A DNA stretch of 64,000 bases from Exophiala sp. HKRS030. Lineage: Eukaryota; Ascomycota; Eurotiomycetes; Chaetothyriales; Herpotrichiellaceae. The stretch is taken from assembly GCA_023897205.1 (NCBI GenBank), contig JAHWDD010000010.1, forward strand, positions 1,240,001-1,304,000, given 5' to 3'. Shown one piece after another: positions 12,012 through 22,181 of the stretch. Below the pieces are notes generated by a model. That model saw only the letters and a program-made list of their open reading frames with translations, did not search any database and was not told the origin of the DNA. Made by a program: the position numbers and the translations under genes. The number at the start of each line of letters is the position of its first letter. Position 1 is the stretch's first letter.

Positions 12012-13329
12012 TCATGCTTTTAAACTATCCCGGTTGCTCTGGCTGCTTGCGCTCATAGGGATGCTCGATGTGGGGAGGATGCCCGTCTTTGGCCTCGCCG
12101 ATTCTCTGACCTTTGCGACTGCGTACACAATACCGCTGACGAAACCAACAAAGATGGCCGAGACACTGGGGATCGTGACGGGGGCATCGAAGAAGATGAG
12201 ACCTGATACAGCAATGGGCAGCTTGTTCAGTGCGCCAACCATTGAGTAGGTGGTCGAAGAGGTTGCTCGTACACACCACGCCGAGGTATATGAGATGAAG
12301 ATGGATGATAGACCAGTGAATATCATGGCTCCGATGATTCCATTCCTGGACTCGGGAGGGAAGTTCTTGGACAAGTTCAACCCAGACCAGTCTTCGGCGA
12401 GGAACGAAGAGATCAGGAGGACAGGAATGGTCAACAAGTTGTTGTAGAACATGGCTGGAGAATGTTAGCACAGTGCTAGTTGATACATTCAAGGCCAGGC
12501 ACTTACTGTCAAAATCCTTGAAGTTGGTGAGCTTGATGCGCTTGCGCATGCCCAAAATATACGCGGCAGTAGACAGGCAATTTGCCAACATCCAGATATA
12601 ACCTGAATTCAGTGTTGCCAATTGCTGAGCAGCAGCAGAAGATGCCGTGCCGTGCGACTCCAGGACGTGCTTGATGTCCGCCCAAGCAGCGATAACCGAG
12701 CTAAGCACCATCAATCCGAAGGAGAGGAGGGCCATGGGCGAGACAGAACCACCAAACCACAGCACTTCGCCGTATGCGATCAAGATGATAGTCAGGTTCT
12801 TGAAGATTGTGTAGACAGGAATTGAGAGATATCGAATGGCCTTTGTGCTCGTGTAAATCATGCCGATGAGAAGGAGAGAAATGGGAAACCCTGGAACAGT
12901 CAGCATGTGATTCTCATTCAATGTCCACCGCAGCATACATTTCTTTGCCTCATCAGTCTTGAAGTCCCGATATGTGATGATCCCGGCACTCTTGCAGGAT
13001 TGAATAGCCACGACGCAGACAATGGCCTACCCTTTCATCAGTACTGGTAATATATGTGGCGATTCAGAACGAACCTGAACAGCCAAAAGAAAAAAGTTGA
13101 GGTTATAGTCGGGGAACGAAAGGATGTATTTGTTCGAGACAGTCATCAAGATTGAAGAACCGCAGTAGCAGACGACGGGCAGGATGGGATTATTCTGCCA
13201 GTTGTTCGAATGGTGCGGTGTATAACGGGGTGTCGAGGATGACGGCGGGCTGCTGAAGGTTCTTCCTTGCTTCTCTCCCAGTTCCATCTCGTTACCCTCG
13301 AGGAATCTCTTCTTCTCTTCCTCGGCCAT
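12012..13329 (-). CDS. gmt1: GDP-mannose transporter, Golgi (Vrg4/Gmt type)
   Basis: Golgi antiporter that brings GDP-mannose into the lumen in exchange for GMP, feeding mannan and glycolipid synthesis. Four exons: 13329-13075, 13026-12939, 12890-12507 and 12454-12012, separated by introns of 48, 48 and 52 nt; 389 aa, the usual length. The first donor is the less common GTTCGT. Splicing restores conserved joins: [31 protein letters not shown], and [17 protein letters not shown]. The substrate motif GALNK is present ([22 protein letters not shown]) along with ~10 hydrophobic segments. The N-terminal ~45 residues are cytosolic and polar. The C-terminal Ser-rich tail is cytosolic, consistent with the family. 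The start at 13329 is the first ATG in frame. Confidence 0.95.
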
Positions 13330-14211
13330 TTTTGATGTAGGGCTACGTGTCCTAAATCGTCCCGTAGAATGGGTTTGGGGGTCGAAGAGTGGCGCGGTGA
13401 TCGGGCACGAAGATGGGTGAGAGGTAAAGACCTTGAGAGGTGCTCTTCCGTGTCACAGGACAGAGATTCGTTTAGAAGAAAGAAGAAGTTAAAAGGAAAG
13501 ATCTCGAGAAATGAAGCGAAGAGTGGATGCGGATTCGCAGTTAAGAGAAAGTTTGAAGTGGGAATTGAGAAAAGGGGACAGTTTTTGCTGAGCCAGAGAC
13601 GCGCAACCGAATTTCAGGCGAGGCATGAACGCCCTTTGGTGGCTTATAACAAACCCTGACATGCGTCAATCATTTTCAGGCCCGGGCTGATCATACACTT
13701 CAGCTGTAGTGGTCCTTTTCGCAAGCCTCCAATACAATCTCCCTTATCTACCACTTTCCACAAAGTCGCATATGCATGTACTCAGACCTGTACTCCACGA
13801 AAATGGCCCTCTACAATGATTTAGTTACACATACGGAGTACCTCCCGAGTCTTCGATCTCATTCCGTTGAAGATACTTTGGCGCTCCAAAACTATCACAT
13901 CTTTTGATTGCACGGACCTTTTCAAAAGCTCGATTAAACCTTCAATCAGTTAGTTCCATTTGGAAATCCCATCTTTTCCCATGGTGGGTCGGCTAACAAG
14001 CGGTGCCGGCTACAGTCCCGAAAGTACACCATCATTCTGCTTGGTTGTGCTTGTATGAGATAGACAACGATGTTCCAGTTTCGACCAGACCACAACCTAT
14101 GATCTGGCATCAAGCCTTGTCGCCATTAGGCTTCCCTGAAGAACATCGTTTGTAGAGCTCGCTCTTCAAAGACCTGATCAATCCCTCGAAAATCTCTCGC
14201 TCAGACCCCCT
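13330..14211. other. intergenic: probable gmt1 promoter and plp1 3' region
   Basis: Spacer between two minus-strand genes. It contains one exact TACGGAGTA at 13833. An open frame at 13369-13659 (+) is Lys/Arg-rich and looks like the antisense of the gmt1 leader. No supported gene. Confidence 0.35.
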
Positions 14212-14940
14212 TTAGTCCCAGTCGTCGTCGGCATCTTCAACCTGTTGTTTGCGATCTCGAATGCCCCGGCGGCCAGATCGCCGTCTATCAGAGTCATCAT
14301 AGGCATCGTTCTCATCATCACTAGCCTCGTCGTCATGGCCCAAGAGCAGCCTCTTGCGTATGATGGACCAACTCATAAGCGTTTCTTCGACGGCTCTTGT
14401 TACGTTCATGCTCCCTTCTTTTCCGTCCCAACATAATCCTTCAAACCCGGTAATTCGGCCTTTGACAACTCCTTTGGCGAAGCCAATGACACATGGTAAT
14501 ACTCTGACACCAAGCTTCTCAACCACAAAAGGACAATTCTTGACATCAACCCTGGCAAAGGCGACATCTCCATGGCCATATTCAGCATGTTTATCTGCAA
14601 TGATTTGGCAATGCGTGTCCATAGTGTTGCACCTTGTGAAATCAGGGTGCAAGAAATGTACCACAGCTCTCTCGTGTTCGGTAGTAAAACTCAAGGTCTG
14701 ATCATCACTGGTTAGCGTGATGTAGTGGTTCTCCGAAGTATTGACTGTGGTGGTTCGAGAGGCTGCTGATGCACTTTTGAACTCGTTCAGCCTTTGATTG
14801 CGATATGCAGAGTCATCCTCATCTTCGAGAGAAGCAAGCAATGCATCGGCGTCATCTTCCTCTGGCTGTGAATTGGGCGGATTGCCCTTTTCATCTGTTG
14901 TATTCATGTTGCCTTCCCCCTTGGGCCAACTTTCATACAT
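14212..14940 (-). CDS. plp1: phosducin-like / TXNDC9 family protein (Plp1-like)
   Basis: Thioredoxin-fold co-chaperone of the Plp1/TXNDC9 family, which acts with the cytosolic CCT chaperonin in tubulin and actin folding. 242 aa, single exon. An acidic N-terminus (DDADALLASLEDED) leads into a helix, RNQRLNEFK. The thioredoxin-like domain spans roughly residues 65-190, with family landmarks HYITLTSDDQTL, RAVVHFLHPDFTRCNTMD, KHAEYGHGDVAFARVDVKNCPFVVEKLGVRVLPCVIGF and an RITGFEGL element. The active-site CxxC of true thioredoxins is absent (FTRCNTMD), as expected for this family. The tail is acidic/basic and disordered. The start could be Met-12 (14907). A TGCAG directly before the first ATG leaves open an upstream exon that I could not identify. 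Confidence 0.85.
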   Translation of the reverse strand: MYESWPKGEGNMNTTDEKGNPPNSQPEEDDADALLASLEDEDDSAYRNQRLNEFKSASAASRTTTVNTSENHYITLTSDDQTLSFTTEHERAVVHFLHPDFTRCNTMDTHCQIIADKHAEYGHGDVAFARVDVKNCPFVVEKLGVRVLPCVIGFAKGVVKGRITGFEGLCWDGKEGSMNVTRAVEETLMSWSIIRKRLLLGHDDEASDDENDAYDDSDRRRSGRRGIRDRKQQVEDADDDWD

Positions 14941-15251
14941 CTGCAGGTGAGTTCTGAACTAAAAGCATTTCGTTTCCATGCTTCCTGCGGGACGAATCTC
15001 TAGGAGCCTCTTTGCGACAATCAGCTCACGCTTCTGAAATTGAACCGCGAAAATAATGTTCCCTCAACAGTGGCATACTGGTACTGGGGATCTGTAGCAA
15101 CTTGCACCCCGCCGACGAATTGCTCCGCCGTACCTTGGCGCCAAGACTTTCAGCACAATGAATTTTGATAGCCTCACAACCACAACTTAGATTCGCAGCC
15201 CAGACGACAATTTCTACAACAACCCTTTCAAGGCGCAACACAACAGCAGCA
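14941..15251. promoter_or_regulatory. shared divergent promoter, plp1 / rpl25
   Basis: 311 bp between the starts of plp1 (-) and rpl25 (+); both promoters must lie here. No clear TATA box is visible; the region is mixed in composition. Confidence 0.45.
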
Positions 15252-15948
15252 ATGGCGCCACCAACACAGAAGCCGTCAGGTACGACAATTTATCCCTCAC
15301 CAATATCCTGCAGGAAGAGGTGGAACAATTGAGCCGGGCAGAGGTCGAAAGTGGAGGGATCGAGTGCGCCTCTGCATCCTGGACTTGATTGAGGAACAAT
15401 TTGGTGTTGATTGTGAAGGCTTGAGGTCTCTTTACTGACGAGTTGATCAACAGGCTCAAAATCCAAGAAGCCAAGTGCGAAAGCCAACCAGGCTGCCAAA
15501 GCTACCCTCAAGGGCGTAAGTCTTCTACTGAGATGGGAGGAGGAACAAGCGCTGAATTGAATCTTAGGTGCACGCCAACAAGGCCCGCAAGATCCGCAAG
15601 TCGACTTCGTTCCACAGACCAAAGACCCTCGTCCTCTCAAGATCTCCCAAATACCCACGAAAATCCATCCCTCATGAGACCCGACTTGACCACCACAAGA
15701 TCCTCATCCACCCTCTGAACACCGAGAGCGCCATGAAGAAGATCGAAGAGAACAACACCCTGGTCTTCATCGTCGACACCAAGGCCAACAAGCAGCAGAT
15801 CAAGGACGCGTTGAAGAAGTTGTACGACGTGGACACTGTCAAGATCAACACCCTGATCCGACCTGATGGTACCAAGAAGGCATTCGCCAGATTAACGGCG
15901 GATGTGGATGCCTTGGACATTGCGGCCACGAAGCTGTCGATTGTGTAA
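15252..15948 (+). CDS. rpl25: 60S ribosomal protein L25 (uL23)
   Basis: Large-subunit ribosomal protein uL23, which lies at the peptide exit tunnel and docks the signal recognition particle and the nascent-chain complex. Three exons: 15252-15279, 15454-15515 and 15568-15948; 156 aa. Intron 1 is long for this genome (174 nt), intron 2 is 52 nt. A first intron just after the start is common in fungal ribosomal protein genes. The basic N-terminal extension ([20 protein letters not shown]) is typical of eukaryotic L25/L23a. The rRNA-binding core is present: [60 protein letters not shown] and [20 protein letters not shown]. The end is [12 protein letters not shown]. Codon use is strongly biased to C-ending codons, as expected for a highly expressed gene. 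Confidence 0.98.
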
Positions 15949-16389
15949 AGTTGAGGGGAAAGTGTGACCAGGGTTTGGCGATGAGTTGACGGGGCGAATC
16001 TCCTGCTTTCTTTTTGCGTCCGCGGATGGAAAACATTGCTCGAGCATGACTTATCCAGTGGGAAGAAAATTTCAAAGCGGCTCGACATAGAATCAGTCGA
16101 AGCATGATCATGACTCAAAGTCAGGTGTTGCATCCGAATAATGCAGAAGAAAAAAAATCCATTTATGAGCAGAAATTCTTTTGGTCATTACGAAGGCCGC
16201 TGCGATTCATGTGCCTTTTGCCAAACGAGATATGGTGTTGTTACAAGTGCTGGGGCAATCAAGCCCGCCAGGTCCATCATCTAAAGCGTATGCCTTTCTC
16301 TATCCGTATCATGACTTCGCCAGGTTTCCGCCCTGTTCCTGCACCGCTCGATAAATACTCGTACAAAAGTTTCCAACCCTATACAAAAA
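15949..16389. other. intergenic between convergent rpl25 and tim8
   Basis: 3' regions of two convergent genes, with an A-rich stretch near 16147-16158. Nothing else is supported. Confidence 0.4.
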
Positions 16390-16731
16390 TCACTGCTGTG
16401 CCCGTAGCTTTTCCAGATGCTGTAACACTGCCAAATTGGAGTCCATGAACCTGTTGACACAGTTCGACATGCAAGACTCCTCCTTGCTGGCGAGTTTGCC
16501 GGAAGATATCGAGCCTGTGATACATTTCTTGAAGCACATCTCGGTCAATTCGTGAACAGCTGGGAACATCCACTATTAGCAAAAGCTCTAAATCATCCAG
16601 AAAGGATCAGCCCTACTTTTTTGAATATTCGATCGCTGGCTCTCGGTCTGAATGAAAGTCTGAAGCTGCTGCTTCTCGGCGTTGCTCAAGTGCTGGAGAT
16701 CCTCCGCACTGACATTGATTTCGTCGTCCAT
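16390..16731 (-). CDS. tim8: mitochondrial import inner membrane translocase subunit Tim8
   Basis: Small Tim chaperone of the intermembrane space that, with Tim13, escorts hydrophobic precursors toward TIM22. Two exons, 16731-16617 and 16559-16390, with a 57-nt intron splitting a Thr codon; 94 aa. The protein was built directly from the sequence, as neither exon is a long open frame. It carries the twin CX3C signature: CFKKC and CMSNC, separated by 16 residues. The preceding helix FIQTESQRSNIQKTVHELTEM and the following CVNRFMDSNLAVLQHLEK match Tim8 rather than Tim9, 10 or 13. The length is as expected, and there is no presequence, which suits MIA-dependent import. Confidence 0.93.
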
Positions 16732-17344
16732 GGTGTATAGAAGGTAATGTGGCAGAAGAGAACTGGGTTGGATGAGAAACCCTTTGCGCGTGTGAATCTG
16801 CGACCTTGGAACCCAAAGTGATTATGTCGACGTACTGTAGATGGTGAGCTTGATGTATGGCGAATAGTCAAAATTGGGAGGTTCGAGGCTGCAAGACAAT
16901 TCTGTTCGCCGTGTTCGTCATTCTCGCCGCTTTTATCGTGGCAAGGCTGCGTTTATCCAGCCTTGCGTGAATGGTCTTTTTTGAGCACTCTCCCAAACGA
17001 AAAGGCGGCAGTGTGGGAGTAAGTCTTTCAAATCCTCGAGATCCAATTCCTAAGTTTATGGTAAGAGTATGAGGAAAGTACTTTGATCAGCCAAATTGTA
17101 GTACTGACTTGGAAATCGCAAAATGTATCTTCGGACGCTGCTTTTGTCGCACCCCCCCAAACGATTCCCCGCAAGAATTTCTATCGTAGCCTTGTGCAAA
17201 ACACCAACCCTCAACTTTCCAAACAACATTCTTGTTACGAACACAACGTTGACATTACTACTTGAAGTATTCGTCTCAGACCTGCTCAATTCTGTTTTTT
17301 TCTAAAACCCTGACTTGTGACCGCTCTTGTCTCCTCATCACAAA
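16732..17344. promoter_or_regulatory. divergent promoter region, tim8 / bud31
   Basis: 613 bp between the starts of tim8 (-) and bud31 (+). No TATA element stands out. Short frames at 17083-17305 are not credible genes. Confidence 0.4.
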
Positions 17345-17815
17345 ATGCCTCCAATCCGCTCACGCAATTCTCGCAAACCCCCGCCCGCGGGTTTCGAGGA
17401 CATCGAAGACACCCTCCTCGAGTACGCCAACAAGATGCGCGACGCACAAAACGCCTCCCACGAAGGAAAGAAGAAGCACGAGACGACCTGGCCCATCTTC
17501 CAGATATCCCACGCCCGCTCTCGGTACATCTACGACCTGTACTACGAGCGCGAGGCCATCAGCAAACAACTCTACGATTGGCTCCTCAAGAACGGCTACG
17601 CCGACGCCAACCTGATCGCCAAGTGGAAGAAGCAAGGGTACGAGAAACTTTGTTGCTTGCGGTGCGTACAGACAAAGGAGACCAACTTTCAAGGAACGTG
17701 CATCTGTCGGGTCCCCAAGGCGAGTCTACGTCGTGAAGAAGGTGAGGGCGGTGGCGGCGCCGCCGGAATACAATGTGTCAATTGTGGCTGTAGGGGTTGC
17801 GCGAGCAGTGATTGA
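17345..17815 (+). CDS. bud31: BUD31/G10 spliceosome-associated protein
   Basis: Zinc-binding core splicing factor of the activated spliceosome (SF3b/NTC-associated; also named Cwc14). Single exon, 156 aa. The N-terminal [18 protein letters not shown] helix is followed by the conserved [25 protein letters not shown] and [32 protein letters not shown]. The C-terminal zinc cluster has the cysteine series [14 protein letters not shown] and [10 protein letters not shown] Gly/Glu-rich loop ([12 protein letters not shown]) just before the last cysteine cluster slightly lengthens the protein relative to human (144 aa). ATG 17345 is preceded by CAAA, and it removes six extra codons that an earlier non-ATG frame would add. 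Confidence 0.97.
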   Translation: MPPIRSRNSRKPPPAGFEDIEDTLLEYANKMRDAQNASHEGKKKHETTWPIFQISHARSRYIYDLYYEREAISKQLYDWLLKNGYADANLIAKWKKQGYEKLCCLRCVQTKETNFQGTCICRVPKASLRREEGEGGGGAAGIQCVNCGCRGCASSD

Positions 17816-18832
17816 GTACCGACGTTGACCTTGGGAAACGTCGTGACACCCCGAAACAAAGGACGGCCGCCTTCACTTGCGGTGAGAGTGCGACAAGTTC
17901 TCTGCACCGCCAAAATCAACCTTTGGTGCCAATGTTTTGGTTTATCGAGACGAAATATTCATGTATCTGGCCCCCTCAACGACGTGCCCTCACATGCAGA
18001 GGGAGAATCCAAAGTGAACGGTGCGGTGACTTTGCAAGTCGAGGTGGCCATATGGTTCAGGGGAGCAAGGTCAGCCCAAGTCGTTCCAGCATCATTTGCA
18101 CTACGAGAAACACCTGGCGTCCTGGCCTTCACCAGGCCCCTCTTCTCGACGTCCAGAACCCAAACAACGATACCGTCTGCGAACTCGTCAGCAACGACAC
18201 AAATCGAGGTTGCAGTGAAGCATGCCCCCAGCAAGCCCGATAAGACCACGCTGCGTATGTGTTGACTGCGCCACAAAGTTGGTAGGGAACTCCCCTCGAT
18301 CACAGCATACCATGCCAAAGCCTGCTATGAATATGTCCGCCTTCCAATCAATTAAGCCTGAACAATTTTGGCAGAAATGTCATACCACCATAGTTTTGTT
18401 TGCAGACGAGGGCATTACCGGACGCAAATCATGCAGCATTCTAACGAGGCAGCACTGGGTAAGGCTCAATACGGGACTCATGATCACGCGGAAGGAAGCA
18501 GTGTGGAGAGGATGAAGATGGATTTGGGATTGCTCTGGTGCTACATGACCCTATCCACAGTATATCTGAACGAGGGACTTGTACTTGATAAGCCGGCCGG
18601 CCGGCCACCGCTATAGACAAGGCCAAAACAAATGAGATCCACCTTAAATGAATGTCCATGCCTACGTAGCTCTCTTCGGAGACTCATGCTTCTAAACCTA
18701 GGCACCACAGGCTCTTGCAACGAAGGGGCCCTTCATCAAAGCGACAAAAGGAACATGGTTCCTCGCCAGCCAAGATTGCGCAGTAGATTCAAAGAGGATT
18801 GTTAATGTTGCCTTCACCGAATATACTCCTCT
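17816..18832. other. intergenic between convergent bud31 and edc-like gene
   Basis: 1 kb between two gene ends. Overlapping frames of 120-146 codons exist on both strands (17812-18318), but none shows recognisable motifs. A GC-rich GGCCGGCCGGCC palindrome lies at 18595-18606. No supported gene. Confidence 0.4.
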
Positions 18833-20110
18833 CTAACCCCTAGTTGTAAGATCCAACTTCAGAACTCGTCTCAGATCATCCTCCAATTGCTGTGCACTCG
18901 GTTTAGCACGGTGGTTCGGCATTTGCTGTTGTTTCGAATATGGTGGGCTGACAGGAGCAGTGCCATATGGCGGTGCATGCTGCGGCGTGTGCCTTCGTTG
19001 AGTCGAAATTGGGGGTGTTACAGCACTATCAGAAGATAGTTCGGCGTACTCAGGCTCACTCTGAGCGCCGTAAACATTTCTCAGACTCGAAGAATTAGGT
19101 CTCTTCGGTGTTTGGATCTGCGTGGGTTGATATTGATACGGCATTTGCGGGTGGCCTGGTAGAGCGTTGGAATTGTTGTGATCTTGCTTGAACGTGAGTG
19201 ATGGTCCAGATGTATGACGAACCAGGGGAGGACCCTGGGTCGGAAATGGAGATGGTTGGTATGGAGCTCTTGCGTTGAAGGGATTGCTGATGTCTTGGGC
19301 TGGCTGGGAACTGTTCTCGCCGGGTTCGCCACTCGACTTCATTAGCAGTCGCTTCAGAGCATCAGTTTTTGCCTTGCGCTCATGCTCGTTCATAGATTTG
19401 CTGGGTAAAGATGTCGACCTAGTGGACTTCAGCGCCTCAATGCGGTCCTTATAGGGCGTCGCCGAAAAGACACCGTCTTCACCTGCGGCCGATGCTCCAT
19501 CTAGCTCAAAGGGAAACACGGCGTCACCTTCGCGAGGTGCTGGTGATCCAGAGGCGGGGCTTATATTGGGAACCGACACATTCCCCGAGCGTGCTCCGGG
19601 TGTATCGCCTCGAGGAGTGGCTCGCGCTTGACGAGCGGCATCGAAGAGAAAGTCACAGGGTGTCGATTCTCGCTTGCTAGGGGACTCGGCAACCTCATGC
19701 GCGGCTGGGTGAGCATCGGCGCTAGCTTCGTTGCTGAGTTGAGATGTAAGAGGTCCGGCAGCAGGCATCGACTTTGAGTAAAAGCTCGGTAAAGGCAAGG
19801 CAGAGGCGGCTGGAGATTGTTGAAAGGTGGATCCTGCATAGGCGGCAGGCTTCATGGGAGTGCCTTTCACCTTGTCCGGTTTTCCTGCATGAGCAGCGGT
19901 GTTATATACTGATGAGTTCTTCCTTGGATGGCCTTTGCCATTGTTCTTCACCGCATTACCGGCAGCCGGTGACTTGTTGCGCTGATGTTCTGTTGGCGCA
20001 CCAACGTCTGACACAAAGCCGTCGTGCGGATTGCTCTGACGAGTTTTCTTCCCCGCAGATCGGCGGTTGCCTTTAGAATGGGTCTGATGAGGTGTTCCGA
20101 TCGTAGACAT
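18833..20110 (-). CDS. disordered protein with EDC1/PNRC-type decapping motif
   Basis: 425 aa, single exon, almost wholly disordered and rich in Ser, Pro, Ala and Gln. At residues ~91-110 it has YAGSTFQQSPAASALPLPSF, a close match to the proline-rich EDC/PNRC motif by which Edc1/Edc2 (yeast) and PNRC (animals) bind Dcp1 and stimulate mRNA decapping by Dcp2. Basic Lys/Arg-rich segments precede it (KGNRRSAGKKTRQ), as in known decapping enhancers that bind RNA. Other islands likely to be conserved are TPCDFLFDAA, DALKRLLMKSS and the C-terminal helix QLEDDLRRVLKLDL. The family assignment rests on the motif alone, so I give no gene symbol. The start at 20110 is followed by STIGTPHQTHSKGNRRSAGKK, a plausible N-terminus. 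Confidence 0.75.
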   Translation of the reverse strand: MSTIGTPHQTHSKGNRRSAGKKTRQSNPHDGFVSDVGAPTEHQRNKSPAAGNAVKNNGKGHPRKNSSVYNTAAHAGKPDKVKGTPMKPAAYAGSTFQQSPAASALPLPSFYSKSMPAAGPLTSQLSNEASADAHPAAHEVAESPSKRESTPCDFLFDAARQARATPRGDTPGARSGNVSVPNISPASGSPAPREGDAVFPFELDGASAAGEDGVFSATPYKDRIEALKSTRSTSLPSKSMNEHERKAKTDALKRLLMKSSGEPGENSSQPAQDISNPFNARAPYQPSPFPTQGPPLVRHTSGPSLTFKQDHNNSNALPGHPQMPYQYQPTQIQTPKRPNSSSLRNVYGAQSEPEYAELSSDSAVTPPISTQRRHTPQHAPPYGTAPVSPPYSKQQQMPNHRAKPSAQQLEDDLRRVLKLDLTTRG

Positions 20111-20887
20111 TGTAAAAGTGTGTATGGGCAGGCTTGATGAATCGGCAGCCTGTAGACCTTGAAGACAGATATGGAAATTGCAGAACGCTCAGATAGCTGT
20201 ACCAACGCACAAAGAAAATAGGAGTTTGACCAACAATTTTCGGGGTCAACTGATGTCTATCTTGTACGTTTGCGATGAGGAAGAGCGTAGCGGCTTGGAT
20301 ACTGTCGTCGTATTTGTGTAGAGGATTTGGCAATGGTAGAAATGGTAGGGCTCATTGTCTTGAGATGGAAAATGTACTGAGATGAGGTTTCCAAGACTAC
20401 CTGAGCGCAAAAAACGAGCGGTTGTCTGATAGGAATGCGATATGATATAGAAGAAGGCGAGTAAATAGATTGAGAAGATGGATTATGGCTAGTGAGGGTG
20501 ATGAAAGAAGGCCGAGCAAGATGGTGATCTGTGAGTGAAGTGACGCAGGCAACGGGAGTGACCAAGGCGCAGCTTACATACAATGAATGGGCGGAGGCAT
20601 TTTATTATTGGCGGAGGGAATTCTAGAGTCACTCCTCGCCCACGCCACCGCCGTCTTGTGCCTTGTACAGAGTCCATTTGAGGTACTTGCACAAGCGCAG
20701 CCTTGTCACTATCAAATCACTTTCTATTACTCGAGTGTGTAAGACAGTTGCCCTTGCACTCGACCCGCATTCACATCGACCACGACAAGACTCCATCTAC
20801 GCTGTGACCAAGGCTACCACTGCCGCCGACATCTCCCCGCATTCCACTTTCAAAGGGCTACAGCAACCCCTTCGGAAAGACTACACG
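20111..20887. promoter_or_regulatory. divergent promoter region, edc-like / rbx1
   Basis: 777 bp between divergent starts. Frames at 20257-20583 (-) and 20663 onward (+) look like leader or UTR. Nothing else is supported. Confidence 0.4.
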
Positions 20888-21368
<481 letters not shown>

Positions 21369-21730
21369 AAGGAGGAGATTTGAACAAGATCCGAGCCTCT
21401 GATTCGAGCACAGCTCGCAGAGATCCGATCAAGACCCCAATAATGATTCATATCTCAACTCGGCGAGGCTCAGCTGCGGCGGGAGAGCCAAAGAAGCATG
21501 GCAGTGGAAACCAGGAACGGCCTTGAGATATGCCTCCCATAGCTTTGTCGGCGAGGTGCAAGCTCTCATGCAAGCGAATACCAATGGATCGTGTCATTGA
21601 TTCATGGTAGCTGTCAATACAGAGGGCACTTTGGAGTTTGTGGCAGATAGCGCATCGAGCCACATACCAATGTAATCGGTTCTTAGGTAGAACTGAAATG
21701 AGCAATGAGACCTGACCACTGAACATATCA
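21369..21730. other. intergenic between convergent rbx1 and spc1
   Basis: 3' regions of rbx1 (+) and spc1 (-). No other gene is supported. Confidence 0.4.
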
Positions 21731-22181
21731 TCACTTTCCTGACACAACGATCCCACCAGGTGGTAGTCTTGCTTTGGACCCGATCCATGGCTGAGGGTGC
21801 TGATTATAGACCGGCCAAGGCGGGACAACCAGGAATATCGCAAAGAGCGTGCCTATAAGACTAATCCACATTGTCAAATAGATGTCTTGCTGTATGTAGC
21901 CGACCAGAAGAGCAATAGTCTGATGATCTGTCGTCAGTGATGCACTCAGCTGGAAAGGGAGGAGAATGATGAGGGTATCACTGGGGTGGACATACAGATG
22001 AAATGGTCAGAATGACCGTGGAGATGCTCTCAGCAAGTCGTTGACCATGGAAGTCCTGTATATGTCGTTAGTGAATGCAATGGATACTGGCAGATCTGTC
22101 GATCTGACGTGACCAACGGGGAGAGAGGCGTACGATTTGACCTTCGAAGAGATGTTGCAGCTGGTTGATGATGGCATCCAT
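21731..22181 (-). CDS. spc1: signal peptidase complex subunit 1 (Spc1/SPCS1)
   Basis: Small ER-membrane subunit of the signal peptidase complex, which shields membrane segments from cleavage. Three exons: 22181-22134, 22055-21996 and 21919-21731, with introns of 78 and 76 nt; 98 aa, the family length. It was reconstructed from sequence because the exons are short. The N-terminus MDAIINQLQHLFEGQI joins DFHGQRLAE, the conserved EGQIDFxGQ core. Two membrane spans follow (ISTVILTISSTIALLVGYI and MWISLIGTLFAIFLVVPPW), separated by QQDIYLT. The PPWPVYNQHPQPW element after span 2 is diagnostic. Phases are 0 and 0, so each splice join preserves the frame. The C-terminal tail is short. Confidence 0.93.

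Noticed and set aside
17812..18318. Overlapping 120-146-codon frames on both strands
   Set aside because: No recognisable motifs, they conflict with one another, and the region lies between two convergent gene ends.
18595..18606. GGCCGGCCGGCC palindrome as a regulatory site
   Set aside because: Single occurrence between convergent gene ends; no support beyond its composition.
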